Below are positions 41,701 through 52,860 of a stretch of DNA of 64,000 nucleotides, in pieces. Numbering within the stretch: the stretch's first letter is position 1; each line of letters starts with the position of its first letter. The notes under the pieces are model-generated. The model was given only the letters and a program-made list of their open reading frames with translations, searched no databases and was not told where the DNA came from. This stretch comes from Adineta ricciae (lineage: Eukaryota; Rotifera; Eurotatoria; Adinetida; Adinetidae): assembly GCA_905250025.1 (NCBI GenBank), contig CAJNOJ010000012.1, positions 62,001-126,000 on the forward strand, written 5' to 3'. The translations under genes were made by a program, and so were the position numbers.

Positions 41701-42982
41701 TTTATCAATCCATACAAAACTACATCTCACCCACCATTCGCTAAATCCTGCATTGCTTTTTCTTTTATCGGATTATCGTTATTTTTATAATGATAGATTT
41801 TCAATAGATAAACTTTTGCATTTTCATAATCATCAAACGAAACAAGTGTCTAAAACAATCTGCTTCGTGCGATAGCATTCCCAACAGAAAAGCTTACTTG
41901 AGCAATGTCGTATAAACATGATAAATAATCATGCGCATTTTTCGTCAAACGTGAATAATGTATCGCTTGTTCCATTGTAGCGAGAATTTCTTTCTTATAT
42001 TGCAAGTAATTCGGTACACTTAGGTAAAAGCATGATAGTGACGAATGTACACGTGCTAATTCTTGATGTAATTTATGTTTTCTACGAAAAATAAACTCTA
42101 TTATGAAAATCTTCTTATTCGTCCGGTTTACTTTGCCAGTTCAACAGCTTTTTTTATATATTGACTGAATGATTTCAAACTTTCATCGTCCGTGTTATCA
42201 CTGATGTATATCTCACAGAGAGCATTCGCTATGAACACAAGAAGTTATGAATTATTGAAAAGAAACCGGTTCTTATTCAAATACAAACCGATATTAATAT
42301 AACTTCGGACGCGTCTCAGTGCCAAATCTTGTTGTTTGTCTTCGATAGATTTCATTTTGGTCAGACGCTTGTCTCTAATCTCATTCTCTAATTGCCAATC
42401 AAGTTGATCAATCACCGCTAAACTATTTTGTGCAGCTTCTAAACTTTGTTTATACAAACTTCGCGGCAGTTGATCATTTTCAGCATCGTAAAGAATATCA
42501 TCTTGCAAATAGCTTAACCACAGCCAATACGTATTTGCTAAACTCGTATACGCTTGTTCAATACGTTCATTATTCCCATAGCTTTTCGCTAAGGACAAAA
42601 ATTTCAACTGGTACTTTTCACTGGTACGGAAACTGTGCTTATGTAAATAACATTCACCGAGAAATCGATGGCAGTAGAGAATGTCATCGGATAGGTTCGC
42701 TAGTTCAGATTCGTGTAATTCGAGATTGAAATACACGATCGCTTTGTCGTAGTCACCTAGAACAAGTTGCTCTTCTCATCGTTCGGTTAGTTTAAACAAT
42801 TACCGAGAGTTCGACAAGCTTCTGCGGCTTCATGATAGATATCGATTTTCTCCTTGGACTTCATTTCGACGTTCAATTGCCGAACTCGTTCTGCTTTTCG
42901 TAAGATTTCTACCGAATACAAATACAACTAGTCAACAGAAAGGTCAACCACGAAGAATACTTTGCAATTTCTTTTCATCCAT
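38792..42982 (-). CDS. TONSL: TONSL homologue (Tonsoku-like DNA repair protein)
   Basis: TONSL with MMS22L reads new histone H4 behind forks and promotes RAD51 loading at broken forks. Start MDEKKLQSIL at 42982. The first half is TPR-rich across many short exons (KAIVYFNLELHESE, FLGECYLHKHSFRTSEKYQL, QAYTSLANTYWLWLSYL, LGSICQDLKEWQLSIDYF). Three ankyrin repeats follow at about 40820-40480: KTRLHLACKEKTG, QTPLHYAMESECINIVRYLL and GITPLIIACYRGQLDMIEVL. An acidic/Ser-rich linker comes next, then a ubiquitin-like segment (about 39580-39400) and a short leucine-rich end (KSLNLSKNKLTSNGIRRL, LTVLDLTGN) that stops at 38792. The LRR part is far shorter than the seven repeats of human TONSL. The ATG follows TATTTTCAG directly. 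Confidence 0.88.
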
Positions 42983-43458
42983 CTGAAAATAGATAAGATA
43001 TTCATAATTATTTTGTTTATATGTTTTGCTTTCGAAGAAAACACGCATAGGAATAACAACGAGATTTTAATTATGTCATAGCCTTCACTGGGTGTGACAT
43101 GTAACGAGCATAAAAAAAATGACATGCATGATTTTGCGAATGGCATTGACTCGTAATGATGGTGATGAACCATCTACTGTAAATGACGAAAAACATGTCA
43201 TTCAGAAGCAATTTTGTTTTTTCCCGGTTTTGTTATTTCGTGTGACACATGCAATTGGTTCCTTTCGTTCATGTAATAAACAAATCAACTAATACGATTC
43301 GTAGGTGGTGTCAGTTTCAAAGTGAAATCGAGTGATTCATTGAAAAGAACTTAAACGTTTCTTTTATTTGAAAAATAAATAAATAAATAAGTTAAAAATT
43401 TGTAAAAATAATAATAATAAGAAGAAGAATATACGAACAAGAATCAAAATCTGTCCTA
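42983..43458. other. intergenic region
   Basis: About 475 bases upstream of TONSL, ending in an AT-rich stretch with AAATAAATAAATAA near 43373-43390. No gene recognised. Confidence 0.4.
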
Positions 43459-45661
43459 TTAACTATAAGAATGTTGAGATGAATACGAATCAAAATAGTT
43501 ATTTGCAGCTCCGAAGCCACTCGAATTATCAGCATAACCGAAACTACCGAATGATGACTCAAGATCACCCGCAGAACCACTTGTGCGACCGAGTGTATTG
43601 TTCGTTGAGATAGAATCGTATGTACTTGAACCCATTCCGCCAGCATTGCTATTGACCATTTCAAATCCAACACCTCCTCCGATCGAATTACCTTCGCTTA
43701 GATCATTACCAATAGTGCTTACACCACCATCGCTTGTTTCACCGGTTTCGGCGGTAGTGGACTGTAAACTTGTTCGTACACTGATAGGCGGTGACTAATG
43801 AAGAAACGAATCATTCGTATCTCGTTTGGAAAAGCAAAGTCTCTTACAATATCTTCTATAACACCAGCTTGTCGAGCGTGTGAAACAAGCGTCTGAGCAT
43901 CTTCCAGTTGTGCACCATAACGTGCGACGTATTCTTCTGGATTAGCAGGAGCTATGCCTAGATTTTGGAACCGACGAACGATTTGAGCTTTGGCCGGTTC
44001 ATAACTACAGAGTAGACGAGCGTGGAATTTATGAAAGTTCGATTAACGAAAGCGATTTTTCTACATACTAAATAATGATATTACGTGGTTTGGGAATGAC
44101 GGCAGGTGGAGCACGTTGAATAATTACACGACGTTTCTGTAATGTTCGATATGGTAACCAACGTTCGACGATGACATCACGTGGTTTTGGTGGAAGGGGT
44201 GGTAAACGTTCGATGATTACTGAGCGTGGTGGTACAGGTAATGGTGGGAGCATTTTAGTGATTACTAAACATAGCACATCACATCTTTTTTTCTTATACA
44301 TCTGTGGGAGCTATCTTACTTTGTGGACCCATGGGTGGTAGTTTAGGTGGTGCTTCACGAATAATCAATGGTGGAAGAATAGGTGGTGGTGGTGGACGTT
44401 GCCCTAGACACAGGATTATCAGATGAGGAAATAGATTTGTCGTTATACGAAAGAGAGAAACTTACGGATGTAGAGTGGAGGAGGTGGTGGTGGCTGTGGT
44501 GCTCGAACTTCTTTGATTATAAGTGGCTACGAATAGACAGATCTGAGTGGATAACTTTAGTCACAGATCATACTTACACCTGGATTAGGTATAGGTGGTG
44601 CCTGTAAAAATTTGACAATAACCCGCTGGGTATATACTTGTGGAGCTCCTAATGCTGGTCGACGAACTAGATGTGGACTTGGATCTTGATAAAGACCTTG
44701 AGCGTCTGTTGGATAACTTGTTGATGTGGGTGGCAGTTTTTCTGCAGTGTTTCCACCATATTCACTGCTGTTATTGAATGAACCTCCAGAGAATCCTTGA
44801 GGTTCAACAGTGCTCGGCAATGCTGGTAGTTGAGATTCTCTTTTAGGAGCTGCTAAATTATTCTCATTAAGAAAGATTTCCGTGTGAATACCATTTAGAA
44901 ATTGTTCCCGAGATCTATCACTGTCAAACGAGTCATTATTCGAATTATCCAATGCTGGTTCAACTGGACCAATATTTGAGTATGCATCGGCATTGATGGT
45001 GTTAGTAAACGGTATGTTGTTAGAACCATTGGAAAATAATGTACCATTAGAGAACACGTTGTCACTGCCACCACCATTGATGAACGATGATGAACTAGCA
45101 TCGAAGTATCCATCGTTACTGCCACCATTTGTAAACGTTAAGCCATTGCTATTGCTGAAAAAACTATCGGAATTGCTGTTGTTGCGGAGAGCAACAGCAC
45201 TAGTGGGACTGGAAGGTGTGGGAGCATTGCTATTGCTGAGAAATGTATCTGGATTGCCTGAAAAATGGAATGCTAGGGTATTGGAACCGTTGAGAAGTGA
45301 TTCCGGATTGCCATTAAAATGAAATTGCAATGCATTGCTGCCATTTAGAAGTGTTCCCGTATTTCCATTGAAAGTAAATGTTGTTCCACTGTTTCCATTG
45401 ACATAATCGTTTGGATTGTAACTATTCAGAAACATATCGCTTATTCCACTGAGTCCATAGTTTGACGATTGCATCCCGTCATATTTGGAATAATTATTCC
45501 CATTGGAGTTATTGAATGAAGAACCAGAGAAGCCTAAACCATAGATGTCTAGAAGAAAACCAAGCACGTCAATATAAAAAAACGAAAACTGTTCAATTCG
45601 AGCGCGTCTTACCTTCTCCGGATTTACTACGATACAATGATGATGATCGTTCATATGCCAT
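43459..45661 (-). CDS. low-complexity protein with repeated V-I-I-x-E-R / polyproline element
   Basis: Start MAYERSSSLYRSKSGE at 45661, about seven exons, near 600 residues. Residues about 17-330 are Asn/Ser/Gly/Phe-rich with an imperfect 17-18 residue tandem unit (TLLNGSNALQFHFNGNP, SLLNGSNTLAFHFSGNP, TFLSNSN). The middle repeats an element built of Pro followed by a hydrophobic-charged unit: PLIIKEVRAPQPPPP, PLIIREAPPKLPP, SVIIERLPPLPPKP, DVIVERWLPY, RVIIQRAPPAVIPKP. A folded-looking segment follows (AKAQIVRRFQNLGIAPANPE, EYVARYGAQLEDAQTLVSHA). The last exon is Gly/Ser-rich and ends SYSSQHSYS. No signal peptide. Structural or condensate-like behaviour is only inference. Confidence 0.75.
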
Positions 45662-46135
45662 ACTTTCCTAGCTGAAGTTATGAAAGATCACTGTATGTAT
45701 TACGTTTAATGAAATCAAATTTGTTTCGTTCCTTTTCGCAATATGTCTCACAAAACACTTCAATATATAAAAAGAAATGCGAGTTACATAATTCCGACGT
45801 TTTATATTCAATAGAGTAGAAGGCTGATAATGTCTGTCTCTCTGTCATATCTGATGTTTAGTCGGGTGTGTAATTTTCATTTCTTGCTCTTTTCCTCGAG
45901 TTAGATTTGATTGATATTTTAATTGATATCGATGGCAAAACAACAAAATGGTACTTGCGCACTACCGATTGATGTAACCAAGGGCATCTCTTGTTTCTTT
46001 CAGACAGAGAAGAAACAACGTTGCTATGCATCAATTGTTTTTCTCTCATTCGAACAAAAGACCATCAGAACTTCCTCCCCTTGAAATGAAGTTTTCTTGT
46101 CTGCAATGAAAACAAAAAACGTTCTTCAGTATTGT
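45662..46135. other. intergenic region
   Basis: About 470 bases between the 3' end of the metalloprotease gene and the start of the low-complexity gene. Nothing recognised. Confidence 0.4.
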
Positions 46136-47933
46136 TCATGAACAACTATAGACATAACAAGAGCATTCATTGTCTACACATACGATCAAGTTCTTGTTTT
46201 TTGTTATTAGAAAATTTGATTCTCTAACGAAGGACGTGATGTAAATAAATACAGAATCTTTGCCATCTTCTTGTAGATATGGCACTCTCATGTTACGAAA
46301 AAAGGAAATCTTCATTTGATCAATCATATCTCTGACGATAAAATCTGTGTTTTTTTTCTCATTCATTAGATCTACAAGGCTTGAGAAGATCATATTTTTG
46401 ATACTAGATGAAGGTTCTTTTCTGTTGCGTCTCATACAATGAATCCATGTTTTATTATTTTTTTCAACTTGAATCAATCGACACTCAAGTAAAATGAACT
46501 CGATGCATTTCCTCTAAATCAAACATAAGAAAGACATTAGTGAAAGGAATAACACTGAACAAGAGTATTTTCTCGTAAGCTCTGCATGACTGAATGCTCC
46601 CAAAATTTGTTTAAACTCTGATGTACACTTTTGACAGCAAACATGATTTATGTAAAGTGCACCAGTACTTAAATCATCCTTTGCCGGACATTGTTGAGAT
46701 TCATGACATAGAACATCGTTCTCCCAATTGATACATTCCACTGGCGTACTTGGATCAGTATTGCTGGCTTTCAACGCATTTTGATCATTCCCGACACTAC
46801 AATGTTTGCTTAAATCGAGTATGTCAGTCTCATACTCGATCTGTTCGAGTGATGGATCCAGCTGTTTCGTTGGTACGCATCGATCACGGTGGCAGATAGA
46901 ATCGGCTCCACACACTGAAGCGGGTAACATCGGAGAATACGAAATCATATATCCTAGAAATTGTATTCGCGCGATTTTTATTCAAATATACAGCTAACAA
47001 ATCAACCAACCTCCATTCGGTTGACCCGTAGAAGATCGAAGATATAAACATCGACTTGGAGACTCTGATGGTAGGAACGTTGCTGCTGAAACTTCTCCCA
47101 ATGCATTCGGATTCGGTTCCATCATTTTTGCTTGTTGATTGTTACTCATTCTTGCTCCCGGCTTGGTTGCAAACTTGTTTTTCACTATTTGATAGCCAGA
47201 AGGTTGATTAAACAGACACTCGAATTCGCAAATATTGCTATTAATCATATCATTTTCGCATTTTGTCCAACGTGCTTGTTCAAACGAAGCTGTATGTGCT
47301 TTCGTCATTACAGACATGTAATAATTCGTACGACAAGGTGTATCAACCTGATGAGGAAGTCCCAGTTGATGACCGATTTCATGCGCAAGATAAAATGCAG
47401 CATTTTGATATGGAAGTAAATACATGATTTCTATTCAGATATTCTTGACGAAAGTTCGTCGAACAATATACATTGTACTCACTGAGTTGTGGATTACAAA
47501 TTCCTTTGACCATCGCGTAGCCTTGAGCGCCAGTGGTACCCTCCCATGGTTGATACCAAAGTAATACAATTGAATCATATTTATCATAATCGGGCAAGTT
47601 TTGGCGAAGAATAGGTTCATATTCAGGCGGTTCTTGTCGTACAGCTTTCGCAATGTTTAAAAAAACAATATCCGAAATGACAACCTCTATCTGTATGTCA
47701 AGATTATTTTCTGATTGAAACACCTACAACAGATATATCTCTCCAGAACTTTCAATACCACCATTTACTATGTTTGTTGTGTCCACTATAACTTTGACAT
47801 AATCTTCATATGCAATTTCCGAAAGTGGAGGAAAATAATTTTTATCAATGACAAATAACGTTTCCACGAAGGCATAATATCGATGGCTATGAACAAATGA
47901 CAGACACAAAAGAACTAACTCGATTATCAACAT
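46136..47933 (-). CDS. secreted M12B (adamalysin/ADAM-like) zinc metalloprotease without prodomain
   Basis: Start at 47933 with a signal peptide (MLIIELVLLCLSFVHS). The catalytic domain begins at once (YYAFVETLFVIDKNYF) and contains SIVLLWYQPWEG, then the zinc motif HEIGHQLGLPH (HExxHxxGxxH) and a Met-turn candidate YYMSVM. Downstream lies an ADAM-type cysteine-rich part: SVCGADSICHRDRCVP, LCHESQQCPAKDD, INHVCCQKC. A probable 42-base intron near 46555-46514 links to a last exon (RKCIEFILLECRLIQVEKNN) ending at 46136. The usual pro-segment with a cysteine switch and a full disintegrin domain are not seen. Substrate unknown. The C-terminal splice is uncertain. Confidence 0.8.
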
Positions 47934-48006
47934 AGGAACAAAGTAGAACAGTGTGAAATTTTATTAATAAACCAAAAGCGCATTAATCACATAGCAACAA
48001 AATCTT

Positions 48007-48331
48007 TCATTGAAAATGACCGTTGAGTTCCGCTAAGAGAAAATCGTCGTCTGACATTGGTGATGCTTCTTCGATCTTGAGCAGTTTGGGTTTACATGTT
48101 GGTTGTGTCGAGAGACTGGAACAAGGTGTAAATATAAAGATATTTAAAGAAAATTCGATGAGCTTACCTGAGTAATTCCTCTTCCACATTAGAAAAAAGA
48201 GAAATGTATACCTGAGATTGCTGTTTACATCGATCAAGTGCTTCGGTTTTTTGTTTGAGGATTAACTCCATGTATTGTTCTTTATGATGTTCGATCAGTT
48301 GAGTTAGGCCAAGTTGTTTGGATGAAGACAT
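48007..48331 (-). CDS. small coiled-coil protein, unrecognised
   Basis: Two exons. From the ATG at 48331 it reads MSSSKQLGLTQLIEHHKEQY, then MELILKQKTEALDRCKQQSQ and VYISLFSNVEEELL, and after an intron of about 50 bases SLSTQPTCKPKLLKIEEASP, ending DDDFLLAELNGHFQ at 48007. About 90 residues. The first half is a probable coiled coil and the end is acidic. No family recognised. It lies 74 bases upstream of the metalloprotease start on the same strand. Confidence 0.6.
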
Positions 48332-48832
48332 GTTCTATTCGATGATGATTCTCATATCCATCATGATTATATGTTAAATATAATCGCCACGACTTAACTT
48401 GATTACATCAATTAAGTATCGATGCTAATTGATGCGCATTAATCAATCGAGATATAGGGGCATGTCGTCCGCGTACAAATCGGTGCACCTTCGCTTTTTC
48501 TTGCTGCGTACGAGTACAAAGTCATAAATTTCTGTTAATGATTTCAACGAGTAATCAAAATAACAGAACGAAACATGTCCTTTTTCATCAAAAAATAAAT
48601 AAAAAATAAAACTATCTGCTCTTTTATTATTGAATGTAATCACTTGTACGTCAAGTAGGTGATGAAATGTTTGAAATGGGAGAGTAGGTTGTGAATAGCA
48701 AAGTGCTCTCATTTCTCGTTCATCTCAAATGAAAAAAAAAATAGGTAAAATCTTTTAACGCCTTTTTCTTTCACACTCTTTCCATCAAAATAGAAAAACA
48801 GAAAAATATCGCGCACGGTTCACTGTCACATC
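48332..48832. other. divergent spacer with one doubtful frame
   Basis: About 500 bases between head-to-head starts. A minus-strand frame of 89 codons with an ATG at 48712 (MRALCYSQPTLPFQTFHHL, stop at 48443) has protein-like composition but no domain and ends only 112 bases before the next gene's start; it is left uncalled. The proximal part should contain promoters for both flanking genes. Confidence 0.35.
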
Positions 48833-49631
48833 ATGTCGGATGAACCGGATACGTTAGTCAAACATGCACAATTCGAAAGACGTTCGTTTGCAAAGCGATC
48901 GATGCCAAATATTGCAATAGAAACTAATGTAGTTACTACTCATCATGTTACTAAACACGCAAGGTATTGTTTGGACTCGTTGATTTAACTTTCGTTATCG
49001 ATATGATTGCCTTTCAGTGTATCACATTCTCTATGTCGTCGGCATTCAAAACATACAGGTAAACGATCTGTCGCGATGGGACATCATGCATTTCTGCCAC
49101 CGGCCTGCTATCATTCATGGGAACCTGAATATAGTAAACTTTTTATTCGAGAGAAAACACAGAAAACTATGACAAAAGATTCGTATTGGTCACCGTTATC
49201 CGGTTTTGAACAAGCAAAAGAAAGTGTGATTGCAAACGAAGAACTATGTCCGGTATTGATACCATTCAATAGTGTTCATACTGAGAAACCAGTAATCCGC
49301 TACAAAGTAAAACCAATATGTAATACGCTTCATGTGTTTATGTGAATTCCTTTTAGTATGTATCTGTATTTTAGTACCAACTATCGTTCGGTATATGCGA
49401 GCGAACGATCTATTTCCATCTCAACGTTATAAACTGCCTGAACCAAAGAAACCGCCTGTACAAATACCACTCATTGAAGTTTCAAGAACGGATGGTGTTC
49501 TTTCAAGTTTAACTGTAAAAGATCGATTGCTAAATCGAGCTCGAATGTCAGAAGATCCGTCTGTGGTTATTCGACGACCGCCGAGAAGGTTAACTATTAC
49601 TACTCTTTCTGCATTGACGGTTTTCACTTAG
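48833..49631 (+). CDS. unrecognised basic protein, three exons
   Basis: From the ATG at 48833 (MSDEPDTLVKHAQFERRSFA), exons run to about 48962, about 49019-49317 and about 49374-49631, giving roughly 225 residues. It is basic and polar with a Trp/Tyr-rich middle (ACYHSWEPEYSKLF, DSYWSPLSGFEQAKESV) and a Pro/Lys-rich end (RYKLPEPKKPPVQIPLIEVS). No signal peptide, membrane helix or domain recognised. The composition recalls microtubule-associated or axonemal proteins, which is only a guess. It ends 56 bases from the convergent AMDHD1 gene, so the two transcripts' 3' ends probably overlap. Confidence 0.7.
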
Positions 49632-49687
49632 AATTTTATTGATATAATAAAATACTACAAATGGAAGTGTTTTTTTTTTTTCGAAAA

Positions 49688-51501
49688 CTAAGCGTTCTTC
49701 GTATAAACAATTGCACCATGTTTTAAAACATGTCGAATTAGGTGAGTATGATCGCCGAACTGATAGATTATATGTTCCCATCTAGATAAAAAGAAGAAGG
49801 TATAGTTGAGAAAAACTTTATATAATGGACATCTCACGATGGGCATCGACAAATAATCAGATCGGCTTTCTTGCCAACTTCAATCGATCCGTATTTGTCT
49901 GATATACCCAATGCTGCAGCGCTGTTGATTGTCGCTGCTGCTAGTGCTTCTTCTAAACTCATGCGACATAAGACACAAGCTAAATTCATTGAAATTGACT
50001 GGAAAAGAAAGTAGAGCGAATCTCCATAAGCTTAGGCAAAGGAGAAACAAACCATTGCTGATGAAAAGGCGTTGGGGTTTGCATCTGTGCCCAGTGCAAC
50101 GGGTACTCCAGCATCGATCATCCGTCGTACGGGCGGTAACTCAATCCGTAAGATGTAACCCGTATGCGGTAGAATGACAGCTACTGTTTTTGCTTCAGCC
50201 ATTGCACGAATACCTTCGTCTGAGATACATTCCAGATGGCTAATCGCTCGTGCACCGATCTCCGCACCCATCTGCAAAACAAAGTCGATGGAATTTTAGA
50301 ACACCGAACAGTATCACTCACTTCAGCAGAACCAGTATAGTTAAGTTCATCGCCATGGAAATTGATTGACAATCCGATTTCTTTTCCGGCTAGTAGTATC
50401 CGTCGACTTTGTTCAATATCATAAACGCCTGAAAGATACGCTCACCAGTATTCTCGACGAAACTCTCAGTTACCTTTTTCACAAAAAACATCGATATCAT
50501 TAACATTCAGTTCTTTTTCATCCATTAGTTTTTTCAATGCTTTTGTTTGATTATTAACAATGTCGTCTGTCATCTCTTCCGCCGTTTTGTTTCTAGAATA
50601 GATGATTACACAACTAGACGTTATCTGCAGAAGTCAGTTTCCCTTACTTTGGAATCGCATGCGCTGCACAATAAGTGATTGAAATACCGATCGGTACATG
50701 TGAACGAGCTTGTTCGAGTAGTTTCAATAGACGTAACTCATCCGGCCACTCGAGCCCATAGCCTGTTTTACATTCGACATAAGTCGTTCCTATGCGAAAT
50801 ATTATGAACATCGAATATTTGAAGTCAATCGATCTTTACCAGCATGCAGCATGCGTTTCAAACGAGCAACTAAAGAGACTAGGAGATCTTTATCACTTGC
50901 TAGTCGAGTTTGTTCAACAGTAAAACCAATACCGCCGCCTTCACGCATAATTTCCATGTAAGTTGCACCTGCTAACTGATAATTTTCAAGAAAGAATTAA
51001 ATAGATCGTTATATCAAGTTTTATAGCGTACTTTTTTAGCGTATTCGTGAACTCGATCACCTGCCCAGATTGGATGCGTATGTGCATCAATGAACCCTAA
51101 ACAAATCGATTCTTCTTTCATTTTCTATTACCAAATAATATTTCATACCAGGTAATATGCAACAGCCAGTAGCATCGATCTTTTGATCAACTTCAACCCC
51201 TTCAAACTCTCGAGCGATATCATCATCAGTTCCAATTGCAACGATATCTTCACTACAAAGCAAAAAAATATATTCACAATTGCTCTGAAGAACTAGATGC
51301 ATTTGTTTCTTAGTTAGTAGCAGAAATTGGTTAACCATTCACCTACTTCGCTCACTTTTCAATCAGTAAACTTAAACCAACTGCATCCGATTTAACAATA
51401 CCAATGTCATGCATGTCCTTGCCACACAGCAACTTCTCATTTCTATTACGTGTGACAGTGACAATTTGCCGCGCACCATAAATCAATGTTCGTAAAGTCA
51501 T
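49688..51501 (-). CDS. AMDHD1: imidazolonepropionase (AMDHD1), histidine degradation
   Basis: Hydrolyses 4-imidazolone-5-propionate to N-formimino-L-glutamate, the third step of histidine catabolism, in the cytosol. Start at 51501 (MTLRTLIYGARQIVTVTRN). The amidohydrolase metal motif is in GFIDAHTHPIWAGDRVHEYA; later motifs include TYMEIMREGGGIGFTV, YVECKTGYGLEWPDELRLL, SINFHGDELNYTGSAE, AISHLECISDEGIRAMAE, VALGTDANPNAFS and ALGISDKYGSIEVGKKADL. The last exon reads WEHIIYQFGDHTHLIRHVLK after a splice at about 49824/49785 and stops at 49688. About 430 residues in about ten exons, the family's normal size. The ATG immediately follows ATATTTTAG. Confidence 0.95.
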
Positions 51502-51959
51502 CTAAAATATTTCATGCAAACGTTTAGCGCATTTATATACAAAAAGGCGGGTATGTACTGAGCGGACAAATACACATAAATACACACGTGGACTTTATTG
51601 ACGACGATTAGCGAATAAGATACCTAAACAAGAGGATCATATTGAAAGCATTTGTTAAGTTATATTACTCATATTGTTGATGGCTACCTACATCTGTCGA
51701 TAGAAGGTATCATTAATTCAAAACAGAGATAAATTTATTTTCAATAAAATAGAAATGCCTATGTATCTGAGTACATGGCTCTCCATTTCCTATCAACTAG
51801 TCAAGCTCTTTCTTCTACTATTGTTTATTGCTGGCAAATTTTGTCATATACAGTGCGTCTCCTCTCTCCAAACCAGCGTAATAATGGTTTGATGTGAGCT
51901 CAAAAACAGTAGCTCAAACTTGAATCGCCGTTGACACACCGAAATATTCCCCTCGTCTT
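51502..51959. other. intergenic region upstream of AMDHD1
   Basis: About 460 bases. A plus-strand frame from an ATG at about 51752 reads MPMYLSTWLSISYQLVKLFL and ends near 51892; it is hydrophobic at the start, like a leader, but no splice to the downstream exon keeps frame, so it is not called. Confidence 0.3.
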
Positions 51960-52196
51960 CGTCGATATCATTATTATCCATTCTCAATAACCATTGGAGC
52001 TTTAATAGGAACTATTTATGCACTGCGTCAACTACGAAAACACGAAGACGATCTGCCTGAATATGTTGCTAATCCTGAATTATTCGAACGTGAAGCGATG
52101 AAGTCTCGTCTTTTACCACCACCAGTGACCAAACGTGTCACATTTGATGCTCCTCCGCGAATCAATTTTCCATTTAATTCGACGTTGTATCAATAA
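51960..52196 (+). CDS. coding exon of a small, probably membrane-anchored protein; start unresolved
   Basis: An open plus-strand frame without an ATG at its head reads SPRLRRYHYYPFSITIGALI, then GTIYALRQLRKHEDDLPEYV, REAMKSRLLPPPVTKRVTFD and ends INFPFNSTLYQ at the stop 52194-52196. It has one short membrane-like segment followed by a charged tail, as in small mitochondrial membrane proteins. An in-frame TGA lies just upstream, so translation must enter by splicing or at a later ATG; an acceptor-like CTTTAATAG ends near 52006. Function not recognised. It could be the 3' exon of a gene or a decayed one. Confidence 0.45.
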   Translation, partial: RRYHYYPFSITIGALIGTIYALRQLRKHEDDLPEYVANPELFEREAMKSRLLPPPVTKRVTFDAPPRINFPFNSTLYQ

Positions 52197-52599
52197 GTAA
52201 CATGGTTTGTAAAACTTTCTTTGACAAGATCTATTACTCCAACCGGATCAGCAAACGAATCATCCCAGTTATGAGCAATGGCACAGAGCGATCGAAAGAC
52301 TTCTTGAACAAAAATTTATGATCAAATTACAATAACTCAGCTTCTTCTCAACACATTTTTTTTCGATAATATAGTTAGATTGAAACCATTCAATATCAAT
52401 GCTAAAATTCAGTTCTGCCACCGGTCGTAATGCTTTATTTCTCCTCATTATAAACTTCAATGTAGCTGTGTACTGGTCTGCTTCGCAAAAGCTCGCTAAT
52501 CGACATGGCGACTTTAGATAGTCACTACAAAAATCAATGTTGATCTTTTTCGTTAGCATTCGTAATCACAGACATAGGAGTTAACCAATTACCAGAAGG

Positions 52600-52860
52600 A
52601 TCAATACCCAGTGAGAAAGAAATATTCAAGAGCGATCGTTTTCATCGAAACATAACCAGCAAAATTCATGACTACTGTGTTTAAAAGTCATATGATTACA
52701 ACATCCATTCGGCTCCATGTTTCCTTAGCATTTCGGGCAAGCGATCGTTTAAGTATCGTTGGAGAGTTGCTTACAAAACGAACAGCTGCTGTTATCAAAC
52801 TTTTGACTAATTATGATTTACATATTACAACAAAGTTTTGCTTAAAGGTTGAAAGTGTAA
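52600..52860 (-). pseudogene. relic of an RBR-type E3 ubiquitin ligase (Rcat region)
   Basis: On the minus strand one frame reads TIACPKC, an in-frame TAA, then GNMEPNGCCNHMTFKHSSHE and FCWLCFDENDRS. This is the RING2/Rcat signature of Ariadne/parkin-type ligases (CPxC...xEKNGGCNHMTC...C..EFCWLC). Two zinc-ligand cysteines are replaced (MTF for MTC, HSS for HCS), and other stops lie upstream in the same frame (around 52760 and 52850). No other RBR parts were found intact nearby. It is a decayed host gene copy, not a working ligase. An adjacent minus-strand frame at 52559-52269 (DYLKSPCRLASFCEADQYTA) may belong to the same relic or be a separate exon; it is not recognised. Confidence 0.6.

Noticed and set aside
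48443-48712. Minus-strand frame of 89 codons with ATG
   Set aside because: Lies in a divergent promoter spacer, no domain; could be real but cannot be supported.
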